A stretch of 64,000 nucleotides of DNA from Clostridia bacterium (GTDB lineage Bacteria > Bacillota > Clostridia > Oscillospirales > Acutalibacteraceae). Both the position numbers and the translations under genes were made by a program. The stretch is from contig JAFRUA010000002.1 of the NCBI GenBank assembly GCA_017434855.1, positions 1 through 64,000 on the forward strand. The letters are read 5' to 3'. Below, one piece after another: positions 33,687 to 42,035 of the stretch (its first letter is position 1; each line of letters opens with the position of its first letter). Below the pieces are notes generated by a model that worked only from the letters and a program-made list of their open reading frames with translations, was not told the DNA's origin and did no database searches.

Positions 33687-34190
33687 CGCATCGTCCGCAA
33701 TCAGGCAGCGCGCCGATTCTTCCAGCCTGGCGACCAGGAGCGCGTCTGCCGGCAGCGGCTGAAGAAACTCACTCAGAATGCGCCGCTGCGCCGCGGTTCC
33801 GTCCAAAAGGACCAGAACCAGCGTGTTCCCCTTCTGAAACAACGTGCCGCCTGTGGCGCAGTGCTGCACCCGGCACGCCCGCGCCGCATCGATCAGCGCA
33901 AAAATATCCTCGCCGGCAAAGGCGCAGCTCCCCCCGCCCGGCAGCACCGGCTGCGACAGTAAAAGCAGGCAGCCGCCGTTCCCGTCCGGCAGCACATCGA
34001 TCGACAGCGGTTCCCGATGCAAAAAACACCGGCCGGTTGTTTCCGCCGCCCGATGCAGCAGCCGCGCCACCAGCGCGCGCGTTGCCGCGTTCTCATAATC
34101 CAGCGTTTCAAAGGTCAGCCCCTGTGCGGACAATTCTGCTTTTGTCAGGCTGACCAGAACGCTCCCTGTCCCCACAATGTCAAACTCCAT
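33657..34190 (-). CDS. MecA-like adaptor protein (divergent)
   Basis: 177 residues. The N-terminal third fits the MecA substrate-binding half (VLVSLTKAELSAQGLTFETLDYENAATRALVARLL, read in parts), and the C-terminal half fits its ClpC-binding half (FAGEDIFALIDAARA, GTLFQKGNTLVLVL). MecA delivers substrates to ClpCP and restrains competence. It is shorter than Bacillus MecA (about 218) and lacks the long acidic linker. It could instead be another clostridial adaptor of the same fold. The ATG has GGAGGCGCGGC upstream. Its 3' end overlaps rpe by 30 bases in opposite orientation. Confidence 0.6.
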   Translation of the reverse strand: MEFDIVGTGSVLVSLTKAELSAQGLTFETLDYENAATRALVARLLHRAAETTGRCFLHREPLSIDVLPDGNGGCLLLLSQPVLPGGGSCAFAGEDIFALIDAARACRVQHCATGGTLFQKGNTLVLVLLDGTAAQRRILSEFLQPLPADALLVARLEESARCLIADDALKVLGGTFA

Positions 34191-34222
34191 GCCGCGCCTC
34201 CGTTCCGCCGATTGAGCCGGTC

Positions 34223-34281
34223 ATCGGGCTCCTCTAAAATCTGAATCGCGCTCAACAGCTTGCGTTTTAGAGGTCCCCGAT
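34223..34281 (+). repeat. 60-bp interspersed repeat, copy 2
   Basis: It starts ATCGGGCTCCTCTAAAA, continues through ATCGCGCTCAA and ends TTTTAGAGGTCCCCGAT. The termini form a near-perfect inverted repeat, CCTCTAAAA/TTTTAGAGG. It lies between the divergent MecA-like and DUF4015 genes and would fold into a long hairpin in either transcript. Confidence 0.7.
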
Positions 34282-34354
34282 TGCTTTTATCCTACACCGA
34301 ACGGACCGAAAGCGCAATGCAAAAATGTTGGAAGCCGCACCGAAAGGAGCCGCT

Positions 34355-35548
34355 ATGAATCTCAGGATCAAGCCCACGCGCGGCCGCCGCGAAGCGGTCA
34401 CCGTGCGCAACGGGTATTATACATTCTCACGCGCTTACCCCGCCGGAAAGCTGGGCACAGTGGGCCGCGCCGCGCGCCGGCGGGGCAGAAAAAGAACCGC
34501 GCTGCACACGGCGCTGTGTTTTCTGCTGTTTTGCAGTGTGTTCTGCTGCGCGTTTTTTGCTGCGGCGTTCGGGCTGCGGCTGTCTGAAAAAGAACCGACC
34601 GAGGCCGTCTTTGCCGCGCAAAACGGCAGCGACGTGCTGCACGACGGTATCCAGGCGCTGTATATGCCGACAAATGTGCTGCAAAATAAAAAGAGCCTGA
34701 AAAAATTCATCCGCAAGCTGCGGAAAAAAGACTGCAACGCCGTGGTCATCGATTTCAAAGCCAGCGACGGGCGGCTGCTGTATGCATCGGAAGAGCAACT
34801 GGCGCTGCTGGGAAAATGCAGCATCTATAACAACGGAACCGTGCGCAACGCGATCCGCCAGTTCACAAACGCAGACATCCACGTCATTGCGCGCGTCTGC
34901 TGCTTTGAAGACCCGCGTATCGCCGCGCTGGATGAGTCGCTGGCCGTCAAGTATCTGGACACCGAGGTGCCCTGGCTGGACCGCCACACCGAAGACGGCG
35001 GCAAGCCGTGGCTCAACCCTTACAGCGACGGCGCCCGGGCATATCTGCAGGCCATTGTTGCCGAGGTTCAGAAATTCGGCGTCAACGGAATCATCCTGAC
35101 GTCGGTCTGCTTCCCCACCGGTGAAAACGTGGAGACCGCCGGGTTTCCCGGTGAAAACGGCAATCTGCTGGGCCGCAATGAATTGCTGCGGGAATTCATC
35201 ACGTCGATCAAAGAAGCCATGACCGACCGCTGTTTCCTGCTGGTTGCGCAAGAAGCAGACGCTGTGCTGGCCGGCGACCTGACACGGTATGACGGCGATC
35301 TGCTGAACAGCAGTGCCGACGGCATTTTTGTTGACACCCGCGTGCGCAGCGGCGGCATAGAGATCGACAAGCGATCCAAATACGCCGAGTTTCGCGCCTA
35401 TCTTTCAGACCTGGAGCGGCGCATCGGCGACGGCCAGGCCATGCTGTTGCTGCTTGACGCAGACGACGCACCCGACAAAATGCTGCGTGCGCTCAAGAAG
35501 GACGGCTTTACCGACCATGTGCGCTATGACAGCGGCGGCGATTACTGA
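34355..35548 (+). CDS. Putative glycoside hydrolase, DUF4015 type, membrane anchored
   Basis: 397 residues. A basic N-terminus and one membrane segment (about 55-78) precede a DUF4015-like TIM-barrel domain from about 95. Motifs are IQALYMPTNVLQNKKSLKKF, CNAVVIDFKASDGRLLYAS, VIARVCCFEDPRIA, WLNPYSDGARAYL and GVNGIILTSVCFPTGE (listed in parts of 20 or fewer). The family is called a glycoside hydrolase by fold, without known substrate. The usual Asp-Tyr-Val-rFP motif is altered here to LTSVCFPT, so activity is uncertain. The ATG at 34355 has AAAGGAG upstream. Confidence 0.78.
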   Translation: MNLRIKPTRGRREAVTVRNGYYTFSRAYPAGKLGTVGRAARRRGRKRTALHTALCFLLFCSVFCCAFFAAAFGLRLSEKEPTEAVFAAQNGSDVLHDGIQALYMPTNVLQNKKSLKKFIRKLRKKDCNAVVIDFKASDGRLLYASEEQLALLGKCSIYNNGTVRNAIRQFTNADIHVIARVCCFEDPRIAALDESLAVKYLDTEVPWLDRHTEDGGKPWLNPYSDGARAYLQAIVAEVQKFGVNGIILTSVCFPTGENVETAGFPGENGNLLGRNELLREFITSIKEAMTDRCFLLVAQEADAVLAGDLTRYDGDLLNSSADGIFVDTRVRSGGIEIDKRSKYAEFRAYLSDLERRIGDGQAMLLLLDADDAPDKMLRALKKDGFTDHVRYDSGGDY

Positions 35549-35561
35549 ATAACCCATTATG

Positions 35562-35597
35562 AAGGGACGGCTGTATGAAACCGTTCCTTCTTATTTT
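35562..35597 (+). terminator. Terminator of the DUF4015 gene
   Basis: Stem AAGGGACGG/CCGTTCCTT (one G-T pair) with a 10-base loop, followed by CTTATTTT. Confidence 0.72.
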
Positions 35598-35653
35598 CGG
35601 ACGAATCTGAAATCACATTTCGTATGATTACGCACAGGTTTTGTCGCGCCTAT

Positions 35654-35691
35654 AAAAATCGCTCCGTACCGTCCGTGCAGTACGAAGCGAT
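35654..35691 (-). terminator. Terminator of the small secreted protein gene
   Basis: Minus strand: a 12-base arm ATCGCTTCGTAC pairs with GTACGGAGCGAT (one mismatch), followed by TTTTATA. Confidence 0.85.
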
Positions 35692-35714
35692 GATTGTTAA
35701 AGGTTTTGGATCCG

Positions 35715-36368
35715 TCAGCCGACAAACATGATCAGCGACGCGCCCTTGACGCGGCTGAGCGTTGCACCTGTTCCCGTGCCGTGCTGGCGATAGACGCGGC
35801 TTTTCGGCGGATAAAACATATTCGGCGCGCCGCCGGAACCGATGCGGCCCTTCACTGTCAGCGGAAGGAAGGCATAGCTGACCGGGCGGTCGGCAACACT
35901 GTTCCACACGCGGGTGGCAAACCGGCAGCAATTGTTGCTTGACAGCGACCACTCGTTGCGTTCCAGAATCGCGGCGTTCACGGTATCAAGCTGGTCCTGC
36001 GTCAGCAGCATGCTGCGGCCAACGGTGCCGGACCCGCCCATTTTGTGGATCATATAGGCTTCGACGTTGTAATAGATGCCCTTGCCGTCTGAGCGGGAAT
36101 TGCCCATGGCGCCGACCGAAACGCCCTCGCCCGCCGGCACGGTATAGACGCCGACGGTGATATCGCCGTCTGTCAGGTTTTCAAAGTACAGCCAGACGTG
36201 CCCGAAGAACACGACGCGCGCACAGATATACATCCGCGCAACATAGACCGGCTCTGACGGCGTTTCCTGCGCAGGCGTTTCTTCATCGCCCGCAAACGCC
36301 ACGACGCAGCACGACAGCGCCAGCACCAGCGCAAGCAGAAGAGCAAATAATTTCTTGGTGTGTTTCAT
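35715..36368 (-). CDS. Small secreted protein, possible papain-like fold
   Basis: 217 residues with a clear signal peptide (1-26; KKLFALLLALVLALSCCVVAFA). I do not recognise a family with certainty. A His in GHVWLYFENLTDG (about 62) and a Cys in SNNCCRFATRVWN (about 155-167) have the order and context of permuted papain-like enzymes (LRAT, PPPDE, DUF4105 groups, which use His then Asn-Cys). This suggests an amidase, peptidase or acyltransferase, but it is inference. The ATG at 36368 has GGAAAGGGAG upstream. It has its own consensus promoter and its own terminator, so it is a single-gene unit. Confidence 0.7.
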   Translation of the reverse strand: MKHTKKLFALLLALVLALSCCVVAFAGDEETPAQETPSEPVYVARMYICARVVFFGHVWLYFENLTDGDITVGVYTVPAGEGVSVGAMGNSRSDGKGIYYNVEAYMIHKMGGSGTVGRSMLLTQDQLDTVNAAILERNEWSLSSNNCCRFATRVWNSVADRPVSYAFLPLTVKGRIGSGGAPNMFYPPKSRVYRQHGTGTGATLSRVKGASLIMFVG

Positions 36369-36413
36369 GGTTCCGACTCCCTTTCCGAAAATGAAAATTA
36401 TTCCAACGGTTTT

Positions 36414-36442
36414 ATTATAACGCACAAAGAAATGTATGTCAA
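36414..36442 (-). promoter_or_regulatory. Consensus sigma-A promoter for the small secreted protein
   Basis: Minus strand: -35 TTGACA (36442-36437), 17-bp spacer, -10 TATAAT (36419-36414). It is the only promoter in the window matching both hexamers exactly. Confidence 0.88.
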
Positions 36443-36524
36443 CCGCCTTGGAATGAACAGCACGTTTCCGGGAATGAATGAGATGATTCGCACCGTCCCG
36501 TGCGCTCCCGCGCTCTGTCCTGCG

Positions 36525-37952
36525 CTATTTTTGCACGCGATACCGCACGTTGATCGATCTGCGGTGAAAGACGTTTTTCAGCGCCGCCTTGTCAAACGGT
36601 ACCAGCGGTGACAGATAGGTGTACCCTTCCAGCGTCTTTGTGAAACAAAGCACCAGCAGCACAACAAGCATTCCGGCCGCGTAGCCCCAGACGTCAAGCA
36701 GCGCGGTCAGCGACAGCACCACCATGCGGGCGTATTTGACGGAAAAGCCGAGCTCAAAGCTGGGCTGGGCAAAGTTTGCCACGGCGGTGAACGCCATGAA
36801 CAGCACCACCTCCGGCACAAAGATGCCGGACTGCACACCGAATTCACCGAGCACCAGCGCGCCGATCACAGAAAAAGAAGTGCTCAGTGCGTTCGGCGTG
36901 TTCAGTGACGCCAGACGCAGGCAGTCGATCATGAATTCCGACACGATGAGCTGAAAATAGACTGACACGCCGTTTGGCTCATTGACAAAGATGAACTGCA
37001 TCCAGTCCGGCATCGCGCCCCGGTGCAGCAGCAGAAGGTACCACAGCGGCGTAAATAAAAACGACACGACAAACACCAGAATGCGGATGTTGCGCAAAAA
37101 CGACCCGACCAACGGCGGAAAGTAATAATCGTTGATATCCTGCGCAAAGTCAAAGATGCTGCTGGGCACGATCAGCGCCGCCGGCGACCCGTCCACCAGA
37201 ATGAGGACGTTGCCCTCATAGATGCAGGCTGCCGCCGTGTCGGGACGTTCGGTATAGCGAAAGCGCGGGAACGGGTTCCACGGCTGTGCGGGCACCAGGC
37301 ATTCCCGCAGCGATTCCTGGCTCATGGGCAGCGCGGCAACGTCGATCTCACGCAGACGCTTTTGCACGGCGACCAGGCTTTTTTGCCGCACGGTATCGGC
37401 CAGATAACAGACGACGACGTCGGTTTTAGAGCGGCTGCCGATCTGAAACAACTGCATTGTAAGGAACGGATTGCGGATGCGCCGGCGAATCAGCGCGGTG
37501 TTGAAGATCACGGTTTCCAAAAAGCCGTCGTGCGCGCCGCGCAGCAGACGGTCGGATTCCGGTTCCTCAACGCTGCGCGACGGATAGGTGCGCGGGTCGA
37601 TGACGACGGCGCGGTCAAAGCCTTCCATCAGCATGCCGATGGCGCCGGACAGCACCGCCGTCACCAGCGTGTCTGCCGACAGTTCGGTGTTCGCTTCCAC
37701 ATAGGTGACATAACGTGCAACAAAGGCGTCCGCCGTCTTTGCGTCCTCCAAATGCTGCGGCGTCAGATTACTCAGGTATTCCAGCATCTTTTCAAACATC
37801 GTATCCTTGATGAAGCCGTCGATGCAAAAGAAAACGGCGCGCCGGCCGCCGATCACCTGATGCTTTACCAAAAGGTCAAAGCTCTCGTCCACCCGCAGCA
37901 GCGTTTTGACTGCATGCACGTTTTCGTCGTACCGCAAAGAAAAGTTCGTCAT
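36525..37952 (-). CDS. Spore germination protein, GerA/SpoVAF A-subunit family
   Basis: 475 residues of the GerA-type receptor A subunit family. The soluble N-terminal part has AVLSGAIGMLMEGFDRAVVID and PRTYPSRSVEEPESDRLLRG (read in parts). About five membrane helices follow (about 285-450), with NDYYFPPLVGSFLR, FVNEPNGVSVYFQLIVSEF and GALVLGEFGVQSGIFVPEV. Such proteins sit in the spore inner membrane and, with B and C subunits or with SpoVA proteins, trigger germination. No B or C subunit is nearby, so a SpoVAF-like role is likely. The leader is unusual: the ribosome site lies in the loop of a terminator-like hairpin. A forespore sigma factor would be expected to transcribe it. Confidence 0.88.
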   Translation of the reverse strand: MTNFSLRYDENVHAVKTLLRVDESFDLLVKHQVIGGRRAVFFCIDGFIKDTMFEKMLEYLSNLTPQHLEDAKTADAFVARYVTYVEANTELSADTLVTAVLSGAIGMLMEGFDRAVVIDPRTYPSRSVEEPESDRLLRGAHDGFLETVIFNTALIRRRIRNPFLTMQLFQIGSRSKTDVVVCYLADTVRQKSLVAVQKRLREIDVAALPMSQESLRECLVPAQPWNPFPRFRYTERPDTAAACIYEGNVLILVDGSPAALIVPSSIFDFAQDINDYYFPPLVGSFLRNIRILVFVVSFLFTPLWYLLLLHRGAMPDWMQFIFVNEPNGVSVYFQLIVSEFMIDCLRLASLNTPNALSTSFSVIGALVLGEFGVQSGIFVPEVVLFMAFTAVANFAQPSFELGFSVKYARMVVLSLTALLDVWGYAAGMLVVLLVLCFTKTLEGYTYLSPLVPFDKAALKNVFHRRSINVRYRVQK

Positions 37953-37985
37953 AAAAAAACACAGCCCTTTTTAAAGTCTGTGTTT
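37953..37985 (-). terminator. Terminator-like hairpin overlapping the germination gene leader
   Basis: Minus strand: an 8-bp stem AAACACAG/CTGTGTTT (37985-37957) with AAAAAGGG in its loop, then a T tract ending directly at the germination-gene ATG (37952). It probably terminates the ylmH-like transcript. Confidence 0.75.
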
Positions 37986-38012
37986 AGTCTTTGCACGATG
38001 CGCGGAATTATT

Positions 38013-38792
38013 CTATTTGTATCGGCGCAGCACGATGTGCGTGCGTCCTTTTTTGCTTTCACCTTTGATTTCAAAAAGCAGCGCCTTTCCCCTGCCGCGC
38101 AGCACCAGCTTGTCGCCGGGGTCCAGCTTTTGGTCGGCTTTCATCGTCTGCACGCTGTTGACAAAGACAACGCCGCTTTCGATCGCCGCAGCCGCCCTGG
38201 TCCGCGACAGTGAAAATGCCGCCGCCAGCACCGCGTCCAGCCGCACCGACGCCACCGAGGCAAACCGCTCTTCAAAAGCATCCGCGTGCTGCTGCAGCGC
38301 AGACAGCGGCACCTCGCGCACCGTCACGGACGCGCGGCCCACCGACGTCAGGTTGTCTTTCAAAAAGGTCGCCGCCTTTTTCAGGCAGAGCACATAAGCG
38401 CCGGCATCGTCGGTCACGATGTCGCCCAGCAGCTCGCGCTTGACGCCGAGCCCCATCAGCGCGCCGAGATAATCCCTGTGCGACAGGGTATGAAAGCGGT
38501 CTTTCTCGAGCCGCAGCAGCGCCAGCGGGTTATCCTCCGGCTGGGAAGCAAACAGCGTTTCCGCATTGTCCGCATCGAAAAACGACGGCACAAACACCGC
38601 GACCGTGCGTTCAGCATCCGGGGCGCCGCCGTAATAAAACGTCGAGACAAAGGCGCGCTGTTCCGTTTCCAGCGGCTTGAGGACCGTGCGCTGATGCAGG
38701 TCCAGAAACGCGGTGTGCGTCAGCATGGAACGGTCGGCACACTGGGTTTTCAGGTCGCGGGCATGGGCCAGCAAAATCTCGTCGTCGGTCAC
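38013..38792 (-). CDS. ylmH: YlmH-like S4-domain RNA-binding protein
   Basis: 259 residues, the YlmH family length. The N-terminal region (FLDLHQRTVLKP, YYGGAPDAERTVAVFVPSF, FHTLSHRDYLGALMGLGVKRE in parts) matches YlmH, and an S4 domain (about 182-245; VRLDAVLAAAFSLSRTRAAAAIESGVVFVN) binds RNA. YlmH acts in rescue of stalled ribosomes and is linked to cell division clusters in Firmicutes. The start is GTG with GGAGG 8 bases upstream. Confidence 0.93.
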   Translation of the reverse strand: MTDDEILLAHARDLKTQCADRSMLTHTAFLDLHQRTVLKPLETEQRAFVSTFYYGGAPDAERTVAVFVPSFFDADNAETLFASQPEDNPLALLRLEKDRFHTLSHRDYLGALMGLGVKRELLGDIVTDDAGAYVLCLKKAATFLKDNLTSVGRASVTVREVPLSALQQHADAFEERFASVASVRLDAVLAAAFSLSRTRAAAAIESGVVFVNSVQTMKADQKLDPGDKLVLRGRGKALLFEIKGESKKGRTHIVLRRYK

Positions 38793-38857
38793 CTTTGCCG
38801 CCTCCTTTCACAGTGGAATGAGTTCCGCATGCACAGCGTTAAAAACAGCCGCGCCGC

Positions 38858-39319
38858 TTATTCGTCCGCAGCGTCCGTTTTGGTACGCCGCAGCGTTTCA
38901 TGCACAATCAGCGTATGGCTCACGCCAAACAGCACCGCCGCGCCAAGCAGCGCCCAGTGCCGCAAATAAACGCCGCTTTCCAGAAACAGCAGCGCCGGCA
39001 CGATTGCAAGGGCGTACAGCGAAGCTGCGCTCTTCACCCCGTCTGCCCACAGCAGCACATAGACAATAAGCAGCAGCAACGTCAGCACCGCCCACACGAG
39101 AAACGCGCCGATCGTTGCAAAGCCGAATTTCAGCCCCGGGCAAAGCGGCAGCACCATCAGTGCCATGCAGGCGTACCGGCCGATTTGTTCAAGGATATTC
39201 AGCGCCGGATATCGGCTTTTCATCGGCGGCAGACCGCTTCTTCTTTGCCCGATCGCGCTGGCTGCAAACAGCACAGCGACGATGGCTGCGTTCACCGCAT
39301 TGATCCATCCGAAGGTCAT
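38858..39319 (-). CDS. Small integral membrane protein
   Basis: 153 residues with four to five hydrophobic segments (starting INAVNAAIVAVLFAASAIG). The middle part has YPALNILEQIGRYACMALMVLPL, read as two pieces, which resembles uncharacterised Firmicutes membrane proteins of unknown role. The ATG at 39319 overlaps the stop of the upstream lipoprotein gene (ATGA) and has GGAGGAACGCC before it, so the two are coupled. Confidence 0.75.
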   Translation of the reverse strand: MTFGWINAVNAAIVAVLFAASAIGQRRSGLPPMKSRYPALNILEQIGRYACMALMVLPLCPGLKFGFATIGAFLVWAVLTLLLLIVYVLLWADGVKSAASLYALAIVPALLFLESGVYLRHWALLGAAVLFGVSHTLIVHETLRRTKTDAADE

Positions 39320-39861
39320 AGGCGTTCCTCCAAAATCTTTTGATTGAACAGCGGCAGCAGCGCCTTTGCGTTGTCCCACTGCCGCACGCCGTCGGCGATT
39401 GTAAAATCATAACCCGACAGCTCGTATAGCGCGTTGGCGCAAACAAATTCATACAAACCGTTGCGGTCGCTTTTATAAACGATCCAATAAAGCGCGGGCA
39501 TCGCTTCTTTTCCGAGCGCCAAAACGTCGCGGTACTGCGGGCTGTCAAAAATGCGAATCCACCCTTCTGTCAAAAAGAGTTCGGGGTTTGCTTCTTCGGC
39601 GGCAGCCTCTTCGTCCACTGCGGTCTGCAGTTTTTGAGCGACCTCGGTCAGGACCGTTTGATCCAGCGCCGCAAAAAACGCTTCTTCATCCACGCCGTCT
39701 TCGGTGATTGCCGCCCACGGGTCGGCATCCGTCACGTCGGCGGCATTTGTCATGTCGGCGTCGGCATTCGTCGCCTCCTGCGGCGTTGCCGCCGTACCGC
39801 ATGCACTGAGAAGAAGCAGCGCCGCAAGCAGCGCGATACAGATTATGACGTACGGTTTCAA
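39316..39861 (-). CDS. Small lipoprotein of unknown function
   Basis: 181 residues. The TTG start at 39861 has AAGGAGGG 7 bases upstream; the frame to 39921 is not supported. A lipoprotein signal (IALLAALLLLSAC) puts the lipidated Cys near residue 21, followed by an Asp/Ala/Thr-rich linker. The C-terminal part (DVLALGKEAMPALYWIVYK, FVCANALYELSGYDF) looks like one HEAT-type helical repeat. It is coupled to the membrane protein gene downstream; together they may form a small surface complex (inference). Confidence 0.75.
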   Translation of the reverse strand: MKPYVIICIALLAALLLLSACGTAATPQEATNADADMTNAADVTDADPWAAITEDGVDEEAFFAALDQTVLTEVAQKLQTAVDEEAAAEEANPELFLTEGWIRIFDSPQYRDVLALGKEAMPALYWIVYKSDRNGLYEFVCANALYELSGYDFTIADGVRQWDNAKALLPLFNQKILEERL

Positions 39862-39902
39862 AGCGCAGCCCTCCTTGAATGAACAAGCCCGCCAACCGAC
39901 GG

Positions 39903-40002
39903 GCTTCTGTTCAATGTCCAATATGATCTGTCAGCTGTTAACCGTCCACTATCCGCCTTTGCGCTACGGACTACGGACCAAGGACTACAGACTACAGACT
40001 GT
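39903..40002. repeat. Low-complexity spacer repeats
   Basis: Words such as CAGCTGTTAACCGTCCACTATC and TACGGACTACGGACCAAGGACTACAGACTACAGACTG (in parts) fill the gap between the V-ATPase D gene and the lipoprotein gene. They are the same style as 1785-1883. No hairpin with a T tract ends the V-ATPase operon here. Confidence 0.55.
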
Positions 40003-40653
40003 TCACTGATAATGATGCGTCTGCTTGAGCATCATGTCTTTGACCTTCATCAACCGCGTGGTGGCGCTGCGCTCGTTTTCATCCAGCTTCATCGTGATAT
40101 ACTTGATCGTATCCTCATACTGCGGAATCATGACATGCTCCAGCGCGTTGACGCGGCGGCGGGTCTTTTCGATCTCGCTCGCGAGGAGCTGGCAGGTCTT
40201 TTCCACCTCTGCCAGACGCAGCATGTCGGGCATGATGTCGCTGAGCGCCTGCACCGCGTCGTCCAGGTCGCAGGACGTGAAGGCATAGCCGTAGGAGTAG
40301 ATCTCGCCGTCGTTTGCGGCCTTGACCCGGGTCTTGAACACCGGCACCATCACGCTCATGATGTTCTTTTCGGTCACGTCCACGCTCATGCGCTGCGCCG
40401 GCATCATCAGCGCAACCTCCAGCGCTTCGTCGCTCATCACGCTGCGGGCCACCGCCATGTGGACGTTGGCCGCTTTGATCCCGGCCTCCACCTTTTGGCG
40501 CAGGGCCTTGTTTTCCCGGACCAGTTCCAGAAAGCGGCGCATCAGTTCGTCGCGCTTGTCTTTCAGCAGCTTGTGACCGCGGCGCGCAGTCACGAGCTTC
40601 TTTTTCAGGTTCGTCAGCTCCATGCGGGTCGGGTTGACGTTCATGACTGCCAT
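40003..40653 (-). CDS. ntpD: V-type ATPase subunit D
   Basis: 216 residues, mostly long helices, forming the central rotor stalk with subunit F. The N-terminal pattern NPTRMELTNLKKKLVTARRGHKLLKDKRD, read in parts, and the C-terminal RRRVNALEHVMIPQYEDTIKYI are diagnostic. It is the last gene of the V-ATPase operon, 8 bases after subunit B. Confidence 0.96.
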   Translation of the reverse strand: MAVMNVNPTRMELTNLKKKLVTARRGHKLLKDKRDELMRRFLELVRENKALRQKVEAGIKAANVHMAVARSVMSDEALEVALMMPAQRMSVDVTEKNIMSVMVPVFKTRVKAANDGEIYSYGYAFTSCDLDDAVQALSDIMPDMLRLAEVEKTCQLLASEIEKTRRRVNALEHVMIPQYEDTIKYITMKLDENERSATTRLMKVKDMMLKQTHHYQ

Positions 40654-40661
40654 GCTGTCAC

Positions 40662-42035
40662 CTACTTTTCGATATAATACTGGTCAAGGAATTTGTCGCT
40701 GATACGCTTGAGCTCGCTGCGCGGCAGAATCGACAGCAACTCCCAACCGATCTGCAGCGTTTCTTCAATGGAGCGGTTGGTCTCGTTCCCCTGCGACACA
40801 TAGCGCTGCTCAAATTCATCGGCAAACTTCGCATAGAGCTTATCCATGTCGGTCAGCGCCGCTTCACCCAGAATGACCATCAGCTCCTTGGCGTCTTTGC
40901 CGCGGGCATAGGCTGAAAAGAGCTGGTTCATCGTGTTGGAATGGTCCGCGCGGGTCTTGCCCTCGCCGATGCCCTTATCCTTCAGACGCGACAGCGACGG
41001 CAGCACGTCGATCGGCGGCGAAATGCTTTTGCGGTGCAGCTCACGCGAAAGGATGATCTGCCCTTCGGTGATATAACCGGTGAGGTCCGGGATCGGGTGG
41101 GTCTTGTCATCCTCCGGCATGGTCAGGATCGGGATCATCGTGATGGAGCCCGTCTTGCCGCGCTGGCGGCCCGCACGCTCATAGATGGACGCGAGATCGG
41201 TGTACATATAACCGGGATAGCCGCGGCGGCCGGGAACCTCCTTGCGCGCGGCAGACACCTCGCGCAGCGCGTCGGCATAGTTGGTGATGTCGGTCAGAAT
41301 GACCAGAACATGCATGTTCTTTTCAAACGCAAGGTACTCGGCGGCGGTCAGCGCCATCTTCGGCGTGGCAATGCGCTCGATCGCCGGGTCGTTTGCAAGG
41401 TTGGAAAACATGACCGTGCGGTCCAGCGCGCCGGTGGCACGGAAGGATTCCACAAAATAGTTGCTCTCTTCAAACGTGATGCCCATTGCGGCAAAGACCA
41501 CGGCAAAGGATTCGTCGGTGCCGCGCACCCGCGCCTGCCGGGCAATCTGCGCCGCCAGCGCCGCGTGCGGCAGACCGGAGGCGGAAAAGATGGGCAGCTT
41601 TTGGCCGCGGACCAGGGTATTCAGCCCGTCGATGGCGGAAATGCCGGTCTGGATGAACTCCTGCGGATAGCTGCGCGCAGCGGGGTTCATCGGGGTGCCG
41701 TTGACGTCCAGGCGCTTGTCGGGGATGATCTCCGGCCCACCGTCGATCGGGCGGCCCAGGCCGTCAAACACGCGGCCCAGCATATCCTCTGACACGCCGA
41801 GCTCCATCTGGCGGCCGAGGAAGCGGACCTTGGAATCGGCCAGATTGATGCCGGTGGACGCCTCAAACAACTGCACCAGCGCATTGGTGCCGTCGATTTC
41901 CAGCACGCGGCAGCGGCGCTTTTCACCGTTGGCAAGCTCGATCTCGCCCAGCTCGTTATAGGCCACAGACTGCACGTCGCGCACCAGCATCAGGGGACCA
42001 GCGACCTCTTGAATCGTTCTGTATTCTCTTGGCAT
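40662..42035 (-). CDS. ntpB: V-type ATPase subunit B
   Basis: 457 residues. This is the regulatory, non-catalytic hexamer subunit: the P-loop is absent ([17 protein letters not shown] replaces GKT), while [32 protein letters not shown] and [19 protein letters not shown] (each read in part) are conserved. The ATG overlaps the subunit A stop by one base (TGATG), after AGGAGG. Confidence 0.97.
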   Translation of the reverse strand: MPREYRTIQEVAGPLMLVRDVQSVAYNELGEIELANGEKRRCRVLEIDGTNALVQLFEASTGINLADSKVRFLGRQMELGVSEDMLGRVFDGLGRPIDGGPEIIPDKRLDVNGTPMNPAARSYPQEFIQTGISAIDGLNTLVRGQKLPIFSASGLPHAALAAQIARQARVRGTDESFAVVFAAMGITFEESNYFVESFRATGALDRTVMFSNLANDPAIERIATPKMALTAAEYLAFEKNMHVLVILTDITNYADALREVSAARKEVPGRRGYPGYMYTDLASIYERAGRQRGKTGSITMIPILTMPEDDKTHPIPDLTGYITEGQIILSRELHRKSISPPIDVLPSLSRLKDKGIGEGKTRADHSNTMNQLFSAYARGKDAKELMVILGEAALTDMDKLYAKFADEFEQRYVSQGNETNRSIEETLQIGWELLSILPRSELKRISDKFLDQYYIEK

